A stretch of 51,101 nucleotides of DNA from Clostridium celatum DSM 1785 (GCF_000320405.1 NZ_KB291628.1:1-51101), one strand, 5' to 3'; positions 17,301 to 26,286 are shown, counted from the stretch's first letter. A program made the numbers and translations. Notes: generated by a model from the sequence alone, not told the origin.

Positions 17301-17679
17301 ATGATCTAATTACTTCTACTTTGTAACCATCTGGATCTGTAACGAAGTAATATTTAGGAGGTTCCCCAGGAAGACCTTTAAGATCTGTAACTTCGTATCC
17401 CATTTCTATATGTTTTTCTCTTAAACTTTCAATATCAGTATGTCCTATAGCAATATGGCTAAAGCCATTACCAAGCTCATAAGGAACTTCAGGATTATAG
17501 TTATAAGTAAGTTCAATTTCATATCCATTAGGAGTATTTGATAAATAAACTAAAGTAAATTTATGCTCTGGAAAATCCTTTCTTCTTGTTTCAACTAATC
17601 CTAAGGCATCTTTATAAAATTTTAATGATTTTTCTAAATCCATAACTCTTATACAAGTATGTAACATTGTAACTGACAT
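17299..17679 (-). CDS. gloA: lactoylglutathione lyase-like VOC protein (glyoxalase I)
   Basis: A 126-residue vicinal-oxygen-chelate protein laid out like glyoxalase I. The four metal ligands expected from the E. coli enzyme line up: His7 (MLHTCIRV), Glu56 (GYEIEL), His75 (FSHIAIG) and Glu122 (KVEVIRS). The motif LEKSLKFYKDALGL is also typical. It would convert the hemithioacetal of methylglyoxal to an S-lactoyl thiol. Clostridia often lack glutathione, so the thiol may be another one. A GGAGG site precedes the ATG. It is a lone minus-strand gene sharing a terminator with the kinase. Confidence 0.85.
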   Translation of the reverse strand: MSVTMLHTCIRVMDLEKSLKFYKDALGLVETRRKDFPEHKFTLVYLSNTPNGYEIELTYNYNPEVPYELGNGFSHIAIGHTDIESLREKHIEMGYEVTDLKGLPGEPPKYYFVTDPDGYKVEVIRS

Positions 17680-17996
17680 AATATACCTCCAATATAATTT
17701 GTTAGATAAATTATATCAGATACATAAAATTAATACAATAATATGGAAAGATATGAATAAATTTAAAATATAAATAAACTTATTTTGACTATAGTTAAAT
17801 AGTAGTTATATTTAGTAATATTTTTCTATTTAATGATATAATAAGTATAAATATAATATATAGTAAAATATATATGAGATGAATATTTAAAATAATAAAA
17901 GGTTATAGCAACACAATATAAAATTTTTAAAAATATTTTATATAATAAATATAGTTGGGAAAGAGAGTGGTTTAGATGAATTTATGGGAGGAGTTT

Positions 17997-18527
17997 ATGT
18001 TACATAATATTGATTTAATGGAGTATAGTGAATATTTAATTAAAGCAAAAGAAGAGGAGTTGCAATTTATAAATAAATTATATAATCAAGGGATATTATT
18101 AGAGGACGGAAAAGAAATAATAAAAAATATAGATGATGAAAAAAATGTACTTGTAATAACTGCAACTAGATGTAAAGATTCAGCAACTATTTTACCGTTT
18201 TTATTGAAACTTGCAGAATTAAATGAAAATATAAAAATAAAGTTTTTATTAAGAAAAGAAAATAGAGAACTTTTAGAACAGCTTTCAGGAGAACTTAAGG
18301 TACCTACAATGATGATTTTAGATAATAATGGACAAGTAATTAGAAAGTTTATAGAGTTTCCCAAGGGAGTAAAGGAAATTTTAATTTCAAATTCAAAAGA
18401 AAAAAGTCAGGAAGTAATTGATGAAATGAGAAATGGAAAATATAATTCTTTAATTCAAGAGGATTTAATAAAATTTTTAACTGGAGATGAATATGAGTAT
18501 ATAAGCTTTAATAGATTAGATAATTAG
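17997..18527 (+). CDS. thioredoxin-family protein with one cysteine
   Basis: The best start is the ATG at 17997, five bases after GGAGG within GGGAGGAG (17986-17993); an in-frame ATG at 17976 is weaker. The 176-residue product has a helical N-terminus (about 1-50), then a thioredoxin fold: NVLVITATRCKDSATILPFL, IKIKFLLRKEN, and the cis-Pro strand LKVPTMMILDNNGQVI. The usual C-x-x-C is only CKDS, with no second Cys, so it cannot act as a normal dithiol reductase. Clostridial thioredoxin-like proteins of this form are known but uncharacterised. Its partner is unknown. Transcribed alone; the 295 bases upstream contain a candidate promoter (TTGACT at 17785, TATATT at 17807) and nothing else I can name. 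Confidence 0.72.
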   Translation: MLHNIDLMEYSEYLIKAKEEELQFINKLYNQGILLEDGKEIIKNIDDEKNVLVITATRCKDSATILPFLLKLAELNENIKIKFLLRKENRELLEQLSGELKVPTMMILDNNGQVIRKFIEFPKGVKEILISNSKEKSQEVIDEMRNGKYNSLIQEDLIKFLTGDEYEYISFNRLDN

Positions 18528-18586
18528 TATATAATGCATGTTTTAAATTATATTATAACATGGTATAAAATCGAATTAAAAAAAGT

Positions 18587-18666
18587 AAAAATGGCAAGCA
18601 AAATTAATAAATAAAACAGAGTAAATATTACTATAATTAGAAAAATAATTTTTAATTGCCATTTTT
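18587..18666. terminator. long-loop inverted repeat between convergent genes
   Basis: AAAAATGGCAA (18587-18597) is exactly complementary to TTGCCATTTTT (18656-18666) across a 58-base loop. It lies between the thioredoxin-like gene and the convergent HNH gene. A-run and T-run flanks suit termination both ways, though the loop is unusually long. Confidence 0.5.
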
Positions 18667-18685
18667 ATTATAATAAAATTAACTA

Positions 18686-19339
18686 TTACTCTTCGATAAT
18701 AGTTAATTTTAAGTTATTACGTCTATTATCAAGTGGATTATGATTTATATGTTCTGTTTTTTCATTTTCAGCTGGAGACATAAGTAAATCATGAAGATAT
18801 AATCTACCATTTGGAGTATTAGCAACTACTGAAACTTTACCGTGAGTTTTATAAAGTACCCAACTATAGTGATCATTAATTACACAATTTAGGTCCTCTT
18901 TTGATATTAAGGCTACCCCTTCTTTTTTGCCAAGCTTATCCTTAAGTATAATAGCAATAGTATCATTTTCTTGTTCTTCATACTCATTTGTAGTATTTCT
19001 TTCTACTATTTCCAAATTACATTTTCTATTATCTAAAGTATCACCATTTTTATATTTTATTGGAGCCTTGGGATTAACATTTAAAATTACACTCTGAAGA
19101 CTTTGTTTTAATGGTTTAGATTTTTTATTTTTTTTAGTGGAGCTAATGTTTTGTGCAATATAACTATTATAATCCTTATTCCATTCAGCAAACCAAGTTC
19201 CCATATTAGTAATAGTATCTAAGTAAGAAACATCAAACTTTGTTATAAGCTTGGTACCATCTTTTTTTAGTATTACCATATTAACAACATTTTCTTTAAT
19301 TTCATATGTATTACCTACATTTTTATAAATAGTATTCAT
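18686..19339 (-). CDS. HNH-type protein with two HNH-like segments
   Basis: A 217-residue soluble protein with two related halves. The N-terminal half ends APIKYKNGDTLDNRKCNLEIV, a worn copy of the phage HNH_3-type motif. The C-terminal half has YSWVLYKTHGKVSVVA, NGRLYLHDLLM and EHINHNPLDNRRNNLKL, where the histidine in LHDLL, the INHN stretch and NRRNNL give an apparently complete HNH core. Such proteins include free-standing homing endonucleases and phage nucleases, but no intron, phage gene or target site is visible here. GAGGTG precedes the ATG at the right distance. It may be a remnant mobile nuclease or a domesticated DNA-binding protein. Confidence 0.65.
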   Translation of the reverse strand: MNTIYKNVGNTYEIKENVVNMVILKKDGTKLITKFDVSYLDTITNMGTWFAEWNKDYNSYIAQNISSTKKNKKSKPLKQSLQSVILNVNPKAPIKYKNGDTLDNRKCNLEIVERNTTNEYEEQENDTIAIILKDKLGKKEGVALISKEDLNCVINDHYSWVLYKTHGKVSVVANTPNGRLYLHDLLMSPAENEKTEHINHNPLDNRRNNLKLTIIEE

Positions 19340-19585
19340 TTAAATACACCTCATTATTTTTATTGTTTAGAAGAGTATAACAAAGTATAGTATTTTATGC
19401 AAAAAAATAATAACCATATCTTCTTTAGGGAAAAGCTTAGTAGTCTTTATTAAATGGTATATCTATTTAAAAAAAAGTTGATATAATGATATAAGAATCT
19501 ATAGCATATGAAATATTATATTACAATAAAATATAGATAAATAAAATTAAGTATAGGTTGTTCATATAAAAAGGAGAATGCGGAA

Positions 19586-20461
19586 ATGACAAGATTTAAA
19601 AAGGTATATATAGAAATAACAAATGTATGTAATTTAAGCTGCAATTTTTGTCCAAAGACAAATAGAAAATATAAGTTTATGGGAAAAGAAGAATTTTTAC
19701 ATATTTTAAAGGAAGTAAAACCATTTACAGATCACATATATTTTCACTTAATGGGAGAGCCCTTACTTAATGAAAATATAGATTATTTTTTAGAGGAAAG
19801 TTATAAAAATCATTTAAAAGTGAATTTAACTACAAATGGAACATTATTAAAAAAAGTAGAGGATAAGCTTATAAATTCAAAAGCATTAAGACAAATTAAT
19901 ATTTCGCTTCATAGTTTTGAAGCTAATGAAAAAACTGTTGAGCTTGAGGATTATATAAATAATGTTACAGATTTTATTACAAAAGCTAGATCTAATAGTG
20001 ATATAATTTGTGCCATAAGATTGTGGAATATGGATAACAATGATTTAAAAGGAGCCAATGGCCTTAATAGTGATATTCTAAAAATGCTAGAAGAAAACTT
20101 AGAGTTAGATTTTTCAATAGGTGAAAAATTACAGGAGACTAATAGAATTAAACTAAAAGATAAGGTTTATTTAAATATGGCAGAAAAGTTTGAATGGCCA
20201 GATATTCAAATAGATAGTCTAGGAGAAGAAGTATTTTGCCATGGTCTTAGAAATCAAATTGGAATATTAGTAGATGGAACAGTAGTTCCATGTTGTTTAG
20301 ATAGCGAGGGAAATATAAATTTAGGCAATATTTTTGAAAAGTCGCTGAAAGATATAGTAGAAGATAAAAGGGCAAGAGATATTTATGATGGTTTTTCAAG
20401 AAGAAGAGCTGTTGAAGAATTATGTAAGAAGTGTGGTTATGCAACTAGATTTAAAAAATAA
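19586..20461 (+). CDS. radical SAM/SPASM protein
   Basis: A 291-residue protein. The radical SAM cluster motif C-x3-C-x2-C is at Cys15, Cys19 and Cys22 (VCNLSCNFCPKT), followed by HLMGEPLLNENI (the GE motif) and a strand-rich TIM-barrel. The C-terminal SPASM region has further cysteines (VFCHGLRN, VPCCLDSEGNINLGNI, LCKKCGYA), which usually bind a second iron-sulfur cluster. SPASM proteins often modify peptides or enzymes. No peptide precursor gene is evident nearby, so the substrate is unknown. GGAG precedes the ATG. It stands alone. Confidence 0.85.
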   Translation: MTRFKKVYIEITNVCNLSCNFCPKTNRKYKFMGKEEFLHILKEVKPFTDHIYFHLMGEPLLNENIDYFLEESYKNHLKVNLTTNGTLLKKVEDKLINSKALRQINISLHSFEANEKTVELEDYINNVTDFITKARSNSDIICAIRLWNMDNNDLKGANGLNSDILKMLEENLELDFSIGEKLQETNRIKLKDKVYLNMAEKFEWPDIQIDSLGEEVFCHGLRNQIGILVDGTVVPCCLDSEGNINLGNIFEKSLKDIVEDKRARDIYDGFSRRRAVEELCKKCGYATRFKK

Positions 20462-20482
20462 AAATTATTAATAATGAAAAAG

Positions 20483-20562
20483 AGGCTAAATCAAAATTAG
20501 GAATAATAGATTCCGAAAACTTATTTCAAAATTAGGAGTTTATAAATATTTTGATTTAGTCT
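20483..20562. repeat. long-loop inverted repeat with internal direct repeat
   Basis: AGGCTAAATCAAAAT (20483-20497) pairs with ATTTTGATTTAGTCT (20548-20562) with one G-T pair. TCAAAATTAGGA also occurs twice, near 20491 and 20526. The element sits in the 208-base gap between the radical SAM gene and the convergent propeller gene and may end one or both transcripts. No other feature is seen in that gap. Confidence 0.45.
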
Positions 20563-20669
20563 AAATAAAATTTAATGTTTCTACATAATAATATTTAAGA
20601 TGAATATAAAACTATAATTTTACAAGGATATATTAATATAAAATTTAGTAATTCAGCATAGTCATAATA

Positions 20670-22181
20670 TTAATTTTTACTAATAAATTTTAAGATAGTT
20701 GGCATATAAGTTTTTAGAAGGTTATAATTTTCAGCTAGTTCCTTTCTAATATAAAAAAGATAGCTATAATTATGATGATATGAATGACAGTGATTACTAC
20801 ATGCTTCATACTTAGCCTTCCAAACTTCACAACCTTGGAATGGATTAGCTGTTCCGATATAAAGATCATTTGATGAATTTACATATAATAAACGACCTCC
20901 ATAATTATATTTATTACAGAATCCGTTTAATAACACTGGAGTAAAGTGTATACCATCAGTTGACTCATAAAGATCAAATCCGAATGGATATTTTGATTCA
21001 TTTAATAATTCAACAATATTTTTATATATTTTTATAATAGTATTAGTTGCAAGCTTGCCAATTAAATTTTGAATTTCTATTTTATTGTAGAGAAGAGTAT
21101 CTAAAATAACCTCCATGTTTATAGAATCATCAAAGGTTGAAATTAATAATTTATCATTATATTGCTTTATTTGCCATGCATACACATTAAATGGATTATT
21201 AAATCCAGAGTATAATCCAGATAAGCTTTTATTTCTAACACCTTTTGTTGGTATAGAAGGAATCAAAGCTGGACCACCGACAACTAAATCCCATCTATCA
21301 GTTTTTGAAATTCTTATAATATCACAACCAAGTGGAATTAACCAAGCAAGTGGTAATTGTTTAGTTCCACTTACATAAAGATAATTTTTATAAACACCAA
21401 TACTTAAGATATACTTGTTAGCTGCATCTCCAAATCCTTTATCTACTATTAATGTCCAGTCATTTAATTTTGGTTCAGGACCATTTGTTCTCCAAACAGC
21501 AGCACCGTCAGAGCTACTAGTAGCAACATAAATTTTATTATTGAATATAGCCATATTACTAATTGAGCCAGAAGGATTTAAAGAAGGATTAAAATTAGGT
21601 GCTGTATTATCTATAACAGGTTCCCATGAATAATATTGAGGATCAACACTTCTATAAAGTTGAGGATAAGGGCTTGGATTAGCCTCATCAATAGTAGCTA
21701 TATAAAGCTTGCCAAGATGGGTTAACATAGCTCTTGAAGAAGTACCTTTAAGAACTGTATCAGTTAATGGAAACCAGTTTACACCATTGGTAGATTTAAA
21801 TACTATAACATTAGGTCCGCCATAACTAGCTGCATAAAGAAAAGTGTCTCTATTAAAAGGCTTGTGAGTAATCATATATCTAAAGCCAGATATATTGGTA
21901 AAGTCAGGGGCAGTATATACTTTTTCCAAAGGTAAAGAGCAATTTTTACGATATCTCCAGATTTCCGGTAAATTATCTACTGGATTAGGAGTAATAGAGT
22001 TAGGAGGAATTATAGAAGAGTTAATTGATTTTAAAATATTATATGGGATATTACGTCCAGTACCAATATAAATATATTTGTCTAACTCACTTATAGACCA
22101 TGCATAATTATTTTGTTGTGCATTATTTAAATTGCTTCTGTCAAAACCATTAGTAAGAGTAGTATTTTTAAAGTTATACAT
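20670..22181 (-). CDS. beta-propeller-like protein, 503 aa, unknown function
   Basis: The start is the ATG at 22181, behind AGGAGG on the minus strand; a TTG one codon earlier is unlikely. The protein has repeats of the sialidase/WD type where a short strand ends in a phrase like YIYIGTGR, FLYAASYGGPN, KLYIATIDE, KIYVATSSSDGAAVWRTNG, YLYVSGTK and DLYIGTANPFQGCEVWK, each followed by a label such as VFKSTNGVNWFPL, LYRSVDP or YESTDGIHFTPV. This indicates a six- or seven-blade propeller. The tail CSNHCHSYHHNYSY is rich in Cys and His and might bind metal. No signal peptide is visible. Function unknown; spore-surface or cytoplasmic roles are guesses. Confidence 0.65.
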   Translation of the reverse strand: MYNFKNTTLTNGFDRSNLNNAQQNNYAWSISELDKYIYIGTGRNIPYNILKSINSSIIPPNSITPNPVDNLPEIWRYRKNCSLPLEKVYTAPDFTNISGFRYMITHKPFNRDTFLYAASYGGPNVIVFKSTNGVNWFPLTDTVLKGTSSRAMLTHLGKLYIATIDEANPSPYPQLYRSVDPQYYSWEPVIDNTAPNFNPSLNPSGSISNMAIFNNKIYVATSSSDGAAVWRTNGPEPKLNDWTLIVDKGFGDAANKYILSIGVYKNYLYVSGTKQLPLAWLIPLGCDIIRISKTDRWDLVVGGPALIPSIPTKGVRNKSLSGLYSGFNNPFNVYAWQIKQYNDKLLISTFDDSINMEVILDTLLYNKIEIQNLIGKLATNTIIKIYKNIVELLNESKYPFGFDLYESTDGIHFTPVLLNGFCNKYNYGGRLLYVNSSNDLYIGTANPFQGCEVWKAKYEACSNHCHSYHHNYSYLFYIRKELAENYNLLKTYMPTILKFISKN

Positions 22182-22365
22182 CAAAAGGCTCCTCCTTTGT
22201 TATTTAATATATAAAGGATGTTGACTTATGATATATTATATGTATGATATGTTAAGGAGTTACAATATGTTAAATATAATAGTAAAAATAAGATATTTTG
22301 TAGATGAAAATAGATTATTTAGATATTATGTTAAAAAGTATTTATATTAAAAGCTACTATAATTG

Positions 22366-22393
22366 TTGACTTTAAAGAAAAATTTGTTAGAAT
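22366..22393 (+). promoter_or_regulatory. sigma-A promoter of the lysine riboswitch transcript
   Basis: TTGACT (22366-22371), a 16-base spacer, then TAGAAT (22388-22393). It would start a leader near 22400 that includes the riboswitch. Confidence 0.65.
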
Positions 22394-22475
22394 ATTTATG
22401 TATAAAAACACAGAAATTAAGTATAAATTTTAATAATTATAAATTTAACTTGATAGTGTAATTAAATATTCGGGT

Positions 22476-22644
22476 AAAGATAGAGGTTGCAATATTAAAG
22501 AGTAATATTATGGAGTTAAGCACGATGAATTAATATAAAAGGTAGTATTGCCGAAGTATATAGAGGATGCTTTAAATCTATATGCTGGGGTTGCATAAAA
22601 TATATGCAAAACTGTCACAATAATAATTGTGGAGAGCTATCTTT
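22476..22644 (+). promoter_or_regulatory. lysine riboswitch (L box) aptamer
   Basis: The leader carries the conserved lysine riboswitch segments in order: AGAGGTTGC (22482-22490), AAGAGTA, GCCGAAG (about 22550), TGCTGGGGTTGCA (about 22582) and ACTGTCAC, then GGAGAGCTATC (22631-22641). Stem P1 is AAAGATAG (22476-22483) with CTATCTTT (22637-22644), an exact 8-bp match. This aptamer binds lysine and lowers expression of the downstream gene when lysine is abundant. Confidence 0.9.
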
Positions 22645-22666
22645 GTGTTTGTTTATGTGTAAGTAC

Positions 22667-22701
22667 AAGCTCAAAGATTAGCCTTTTGGGCTTATTTTTT
22701 T
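22667..22701 (+). terminator. riboswitch-controlled terminator with antiterminator
   Basis: Terminator arms AAGCTCAAA (22667-22675) and TTTGGGCTT (22685-22693), then a T-run. The 3' arm of P1 and following bases, GCTATCTTTG (22636-22645), can instead pair with CAAAGATTAGC (22672-22682) with one bulge, giving an antiterminator. Lysine binding fixes P1 and so favours the terminator. Confidence 0.85.
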
Positions 22702-22723
22702 ACCCCAAACTAAGGAGGAAAAA

Positions 22724-24043
22724 ATGGAAAACAAAAGTTTAAAACGAGAAATTAGCCTTTTCATGGCTACTATGCTTGTTTGCGGTAACATGATTGGTTC
22801 TGGTGTATTTATGCTACCATCAACACTTGCTCAAGTGTCAGGACCAGGAGCTACAATAATAGCATGGATTTTAACTACAATAGGTTCAATTTTTATTGCA
22901 ATATCATTTGCAAATATGGGTACTAAATATCCATCAACAGGTGGAGCGTATTGTTACACTAAAGAGGCATTTGGGGATTTTGCAGGATTTTTAAGTGCGT
23001 GGCTTTATTGGAATGGTTCATGGATTGGAAATGCAGCAATAATAGTTGCAGTTACAAGTTATGCATCAGCAGTATTTCCACAACTAAATAATCCAATAGT
23101 ATCAATAATATTCTCAAGTTCAATTTTATGGATATTTACATTTATAAATGTAGCAGGAGTAAAGAAAGCAGGTAAAATTCAGGCTTTTACAACAGTATTT
23201 AAAATAGTATTTTTTGCATTATTTGTTATAGTCGCATTTTTAAATTTTGATTCAGCAAATATATTTCCTATGTATCCAGAAGGAAAGGGATTAAGTACAG
23301 TTCCACTTGCAGCCACATCAACTTTATGGGCATTTATAGGACTTGAAAGTGCAACAGTTACAGCTGGAGAACTTAAAGATCCCGAAAAGAATGTAAGAAA
23401 AAGCACAATTTACGGATTGATTATTGCGGCTATTATATACTTAGCAATAAGTATAGCAAGTATGGGGGCAATGGATAATGTTTCACTAGCTCAAAGTACA
23501 GCACCACTTACTGATATACTTACTAATGCTTTAGGAAGTAATATTGGAAAGATATTAACAATTGCAGTAGTTATTTGTATTTTAGGAACAGTAGTAGGAT
23601 GGCTTTTATCAACAGCTAGAGTTGCTTATGCAGCAGGTGAAGATGGAGTATTCCCTAAGTTTTTTGGAAAGATTAGTGAAAAAACAGGCACTCCTGTAAA
23701 TTCATTAATATTTGGTTCTATATTAGTTAATATTTTATTGATTATGAATTTCCAAAAAGGGATGGTAGATGCATTTACATTTATAACTATCCTTGCAACG
23801 TTATCATATTTACCAGTTTATCTTTTAAGTGTTTCTGCAGAAATAATGCTTACATTTAAAGAAGAAAAAGAATTTAACTTTAAGTTATTTATTAAAAAAT
23901 CAATATTACCACTATTAGCATTTATATATTTAATATGGACTATATACGGTTCAGGAGCAGAAACTGTAATGTGGGGCTTTATATTAATGTTAATAGGAAT
24001 TCCAGTATATATATATAATCATCATAAAAATAAGATAGATTAA
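22724..24043 (+). CDS. APC-family amino acid permease, probably lysine
   Basis: A 439-residue, roughly 12-helix transporter of the amino acid-polyamine-organocation superfamily. The first helix has CGNMIGSGVFMLPSTLA (the G-S-G-V/I-F motif of helix 1), and GAYCYTKEAFGDFAGFLSAW, ATSTLWAFIGLESATVTAGE and LLSTARVAYAAGEDGVFPKF are typical of the basic amino acid/polyamine antiporter group with AdiC, CadB and ArcD. The lysine riboswitch directly upstream argues that it handles lysine, probably as an importer made when lysine is scarce. A CadB-like lysine:cadaverine exchange is also possible, but no decarboxylase is near. AGGAGGA precedes the ATG. Single-gene unit. Confidence 0.88.
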   Translation: MENKSLKREISLFMATMLVCGNMIGSGVFMLPSTLAQVSGPGATIIAWILTTIGSIFIAISFANMGTKYPSTGGAYCYTKEAFGDFAGFLSAWLYWNGSWIGNAAIIVAVTSYASAVFPQLNNPIVSIIFSSSILWIFTFINVAGVKKAGKIQAFTTVFKIVFFALFVIVAFLNFDSANIFPMYPEGKGLSTVPLAATSTLWAFIGLESATVTAGELKDPEKNVRKSTIYGLIIAAIIYLAISIASMGAMDNVSLAQSTAPLTDILTNALGSNIGKILTIAVVICILGTVVGWLLSTARVAYAAGEDGVFPKFFGKISEKTGTPVNSLIFGSILVNILLIMNFQKGMVDAFTFITILATLSYLPVYLLSVSAEIMLTFKEEKEFNFKLFIKKSILPLLAFIYLIWTIYGSGAETVMWGFILMLIGIPVYIYNHHKNKID

Positions 24044-24063
24044 TATAAAATAAATTTATAGGT

Positions 24064-24107
24064 AAAAATGGCAAATAACATAATTAATGTTATTTGCCAT
24101 TTTTTTA
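24064..24107 (+). terminator. rho-independent terminator
   Basis: Perfect 18-bp stem AAAAATGGCAAATAACAT (24064-24081) with its complement at 24087-24104, a 5-base loop, then T-run. Core GGCAAAT recurs in other terminators of the window. Confidence 0.92.
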
Positions 24108-24183
24108 TATTAAAAATTATTAAGATATACTATAATACAAGAGAAATATATGGAAATATAAAAAGTAGGAGAAGAATTAAATT

Positions 24184-24867
24184 ATGTTTTATGATGATAT
24201 AAAAAGGGGAGATATGGAAAATAATATAGTTATAAGGTTAATAGGAGATAGTATTACAGCAGGAGCAGGGAGTTTAGATGATAATAGGAATGGAGAAGTA
24301 ATTATAAATATAGATGGTATTTGCTACAAAAGACAATTAGGAGAAAAATGCTGGGCATCACTTTTTAAAAAATATATTAATGAAAGATTTAAATATAGTA
24401 AAGTAATAAACAATGGATGTAGTGGAATAAATTCTAGTCAAGTAAAAGATAATTTAAATAAGTTATATGATATAAATGACAATATAATAATTTTAATGAT
24501 TGGAGCTAATGATAGAAAGGTAAACAATGGAATGAAAATATTACATAGCAATCTAATAAGCATTGTTGAAAATCTATTAGAAAAAGATAAAAAAATAATA
24601 TTAATGACACCAAATCCAGTTACAGCCCAAGATGACAATTATGATAATCGTTTATATAAAATGAATGAAGTTGTAAATGTTATTAGAGAAGTAAGTAAAT
24701 ATAAAGGAATAAAGTGCATAGATAATTATGAGTACATTAATATGTATTTAAAAAATAGAGGACAAACTATAGAAGAATTAATGAATTTAGAAAATGGAGA
24801 TGGGTTACATCCAACAGATACTATCCACAAATTAATATTTAAGAATATAATTAGAAATTATTTTTGA
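24184..24867 (+). CDS. SGNH/GDSL hydrolase
   Basis: A 227-residue esterase/lipase-type protein of the SGNH hydrolase fold. Block I is GDSIT with the nucleophile Ser23, block II has NNGCSGINSSQ, block III is GANDR, and block V is DGLHP with Asp206 and His209. These give the full catalytic set for ester or acyl hydrolysis. No signal peptide is seen, so it is probably cytoplasmic. Start choice is uncertain: ATG 24184 follows AGGAGA by 11 bases, while ATG 24214 (ENNIVIRLIGDS) has GGGGAG only two bases before it. The acyl substrate is unknown. Confidence 0.82.
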   Translation: MFYDDIKRGDMENNIVIRLIGDSITAGAGSLDDNRNGEVIINIDGICYKRQLGEKCWASLFKKYINERFKYSKVINNGCSGINSSQVKDNLNKLYDINDNIIILMIGANDRKVNNGMKILHSNLISIVENLLEKDKKIILMTPNPVTAQDDNYDNRLYKMNEVVNVIREVSKYKGIKCIDNYEYINMYLKNRGQTIEELMNLENGDGLHPTDTIHKLIFKNIIRNYF

Positions 24868-24962
24868 AATTTTAACAAATAGAGTTATAAAAATATGATA
24901 AAATAAGAAATATTAGTTTATGAACTATATTTTGAAAAATATAAAGTAAATGGAGGAGAAAA

Positions 24963-26141
24963 ATGAAAATAGATTGGAATAATAGATATGCTACTATAGC
25001 AATTTATGCATTTTTTGTTATTTGTGCAAGTATACTGCTGTATTTAGGTATGTCACAAATAAGTGAAATAAAAGCAAGCATAAGTAGCATGATAGGAACA
25101 TTGCAACCATTTATTATAGGTGGCACATTAGCGTATATTTTAAATTTTATTTTGAAATTTTATGAGGAGAAGGTTTTATCTCATGAATATTTTAAAAATG
25201 TTAAAGAAAAGGCAAAAAGAGGTATAGCATTAGTATTTACATATATTACAGCAGGAATAATAACATACCTATTCATACAATTTGTTTTACCACAATTAGT
25301 AGAAAGTATAGTAGGTCTTGCAAATAATATACCTCAATATGTTAATGATGCAAGCAACTTTGTTAACGATCTTATGCAAAATTTAAATTTGCAACCTGAG
25401 TATTTAAATCTTTTATCAAATAAGTTTGATGAAATGGTAAGTTATATTATAACAATAGTAACTAATATGGTTCCTGTAATAGGAAATTTAGTTGTTACTA
25501 TAACTTCAAGTATTTTAAATATAATAATAGGAATAATAGTTTCAATATATATTTTAATAGATAAAGAAAAATTTATGGCTTTAGGAAGAAAAATTACATG
25601 TGCAATATTCTCTGAAAGTAAGGCAAAATTTATATTAAGACTTGCTACTCAAAGTAATAGAACATTTAGTAGATTTTTAGGTGGTAAGATATTAGACTCA
25701 TTTATAATAGGAATATTAACATTTGTAATATTAACTATATTTAAAATGCCATATATATTACTTATTTCTGTAATTGTTGGTGTTACTAATATAATTCCTT
25801 TCTTTGGACCATTTATCGGAGGAATTCCTGCAGCTATTATAATTTTATTTGTTTCTCCAATACAAGCTTTATGGTTCATTTTAATAATAGTAGTTATACA
25901 ACAAATAGATGGTAATATAATAGGACCTAAGATTCTTGGAGATTCTATTGGAATATCAGCATTTTGGATATTATTCTCACTACTTGTTGCAACTAAATTT
26001 ATGGGCTTTGCTGGAATGGTTATAGGTGTTCCGTTATTTGCAATATTCTATTCAATAATAAAAGAGTTAATAGAAGATAAACTTGCTAAGAAGGGATTAC
26101 CTATAGAAACTGAAGAGTATGGTAAAAAATTTATTAAATAA
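24963..26141 (+). CDS. AI-2E family transporter (YtvI/PerM-like)
   Basis: A 392-residue membrane protein with about eight hydrophobic helices. Family marks include the N-terminal pair of helices (ATIAIYAFFVICASILLYLG and PFIIGGTLAYILNFILKFYE), the soluble stretch NNIPQYVNDASNFVNDLMQN, and the conserved NIIPFFGPFIGGIPAAII and QQIDGNIIGPKILGDSIGI motifs. AI-2E family members include exporters of autoinducer-2 and Na+/H+ antiporters, and most are uncharacterised, so the name marks the family rather than the substrate. GGAGGAG lies 6 bases before the ATG. It lies about 95 bases after the SGNH gene on the same strand. Confidence 0.88.
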   Translation: MKIDWNNRYATIAIYAFFVICASILLYLGMSQISEIKASISSMIGTLQPFIIGGTLAYILNFILKFYEEKVLSHEYFKNVKEKAKRGIALVFTYITAGIITYLFIQFVLPQLVESIVGLANNIPQYVNDASNFVNDLMQNLNLQPEYLNLLSNKFDEMVSYIITIVTNMVPVIGNLVVTITSSILNIIIGIIVSIYILIDKEKFMALGRKITCAIFSESKAKFILRLATQSNRTFSRFLGGKILDSFIIGILTFVILTIFKMPYILLISVIVGVTNIIPFFGPFIGGIPAAIIILFVSPIQALWFILIIVVIQQIDGNIIGPKILGDSIGISAFWILFSLLVATKFMGFAGMVIGVPLFAIFYSIIKELIEDKLAKKGLPIETEEYGKKFIK

Positions 26142-26200
26142 AAAGTATAAAAACATGTATATTATTTTAAATAGTGCTAATAATACTATATGTAAAGCAC

Positions 26201-26265
26201 GAAAGGAATAAAATAAGAACTAAGTATTTTAAGTTATCTTTGTTTATTATTTTGGGTAACCTTTC
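26201..26265 (+). promoter_or_regulatory. possible structured leader of the zinc-ribbon gene
   Basis: GAAAGG (26201-26206) pairs with CCTTTC (26260-26265), and AAAATAA (26210-26216) with TTATTTT (26247-26253), giving an interrupted stem in the untranslated leader just before the ribosome site of the miniprotein. No known riboswitch motif was recognised. Confidence 0.3.
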
Positions 26266-26286
26266 ATCGGATATGGAGGAATTGCA

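Noticed and set aside
18686..22181. Possible prophage or island around the HNH and propeller genes
   Set aside because: No integrase, capsid, tail or lysis genes and no attachment repeats were seen.
26195..26275. Resemblance to a c-di-GMP type I riboswitch (GGGTAACC and ATCGG near the end)
   Set aside because: The conserved GGCAAACC and the tetraloop-receptor parts are missing.
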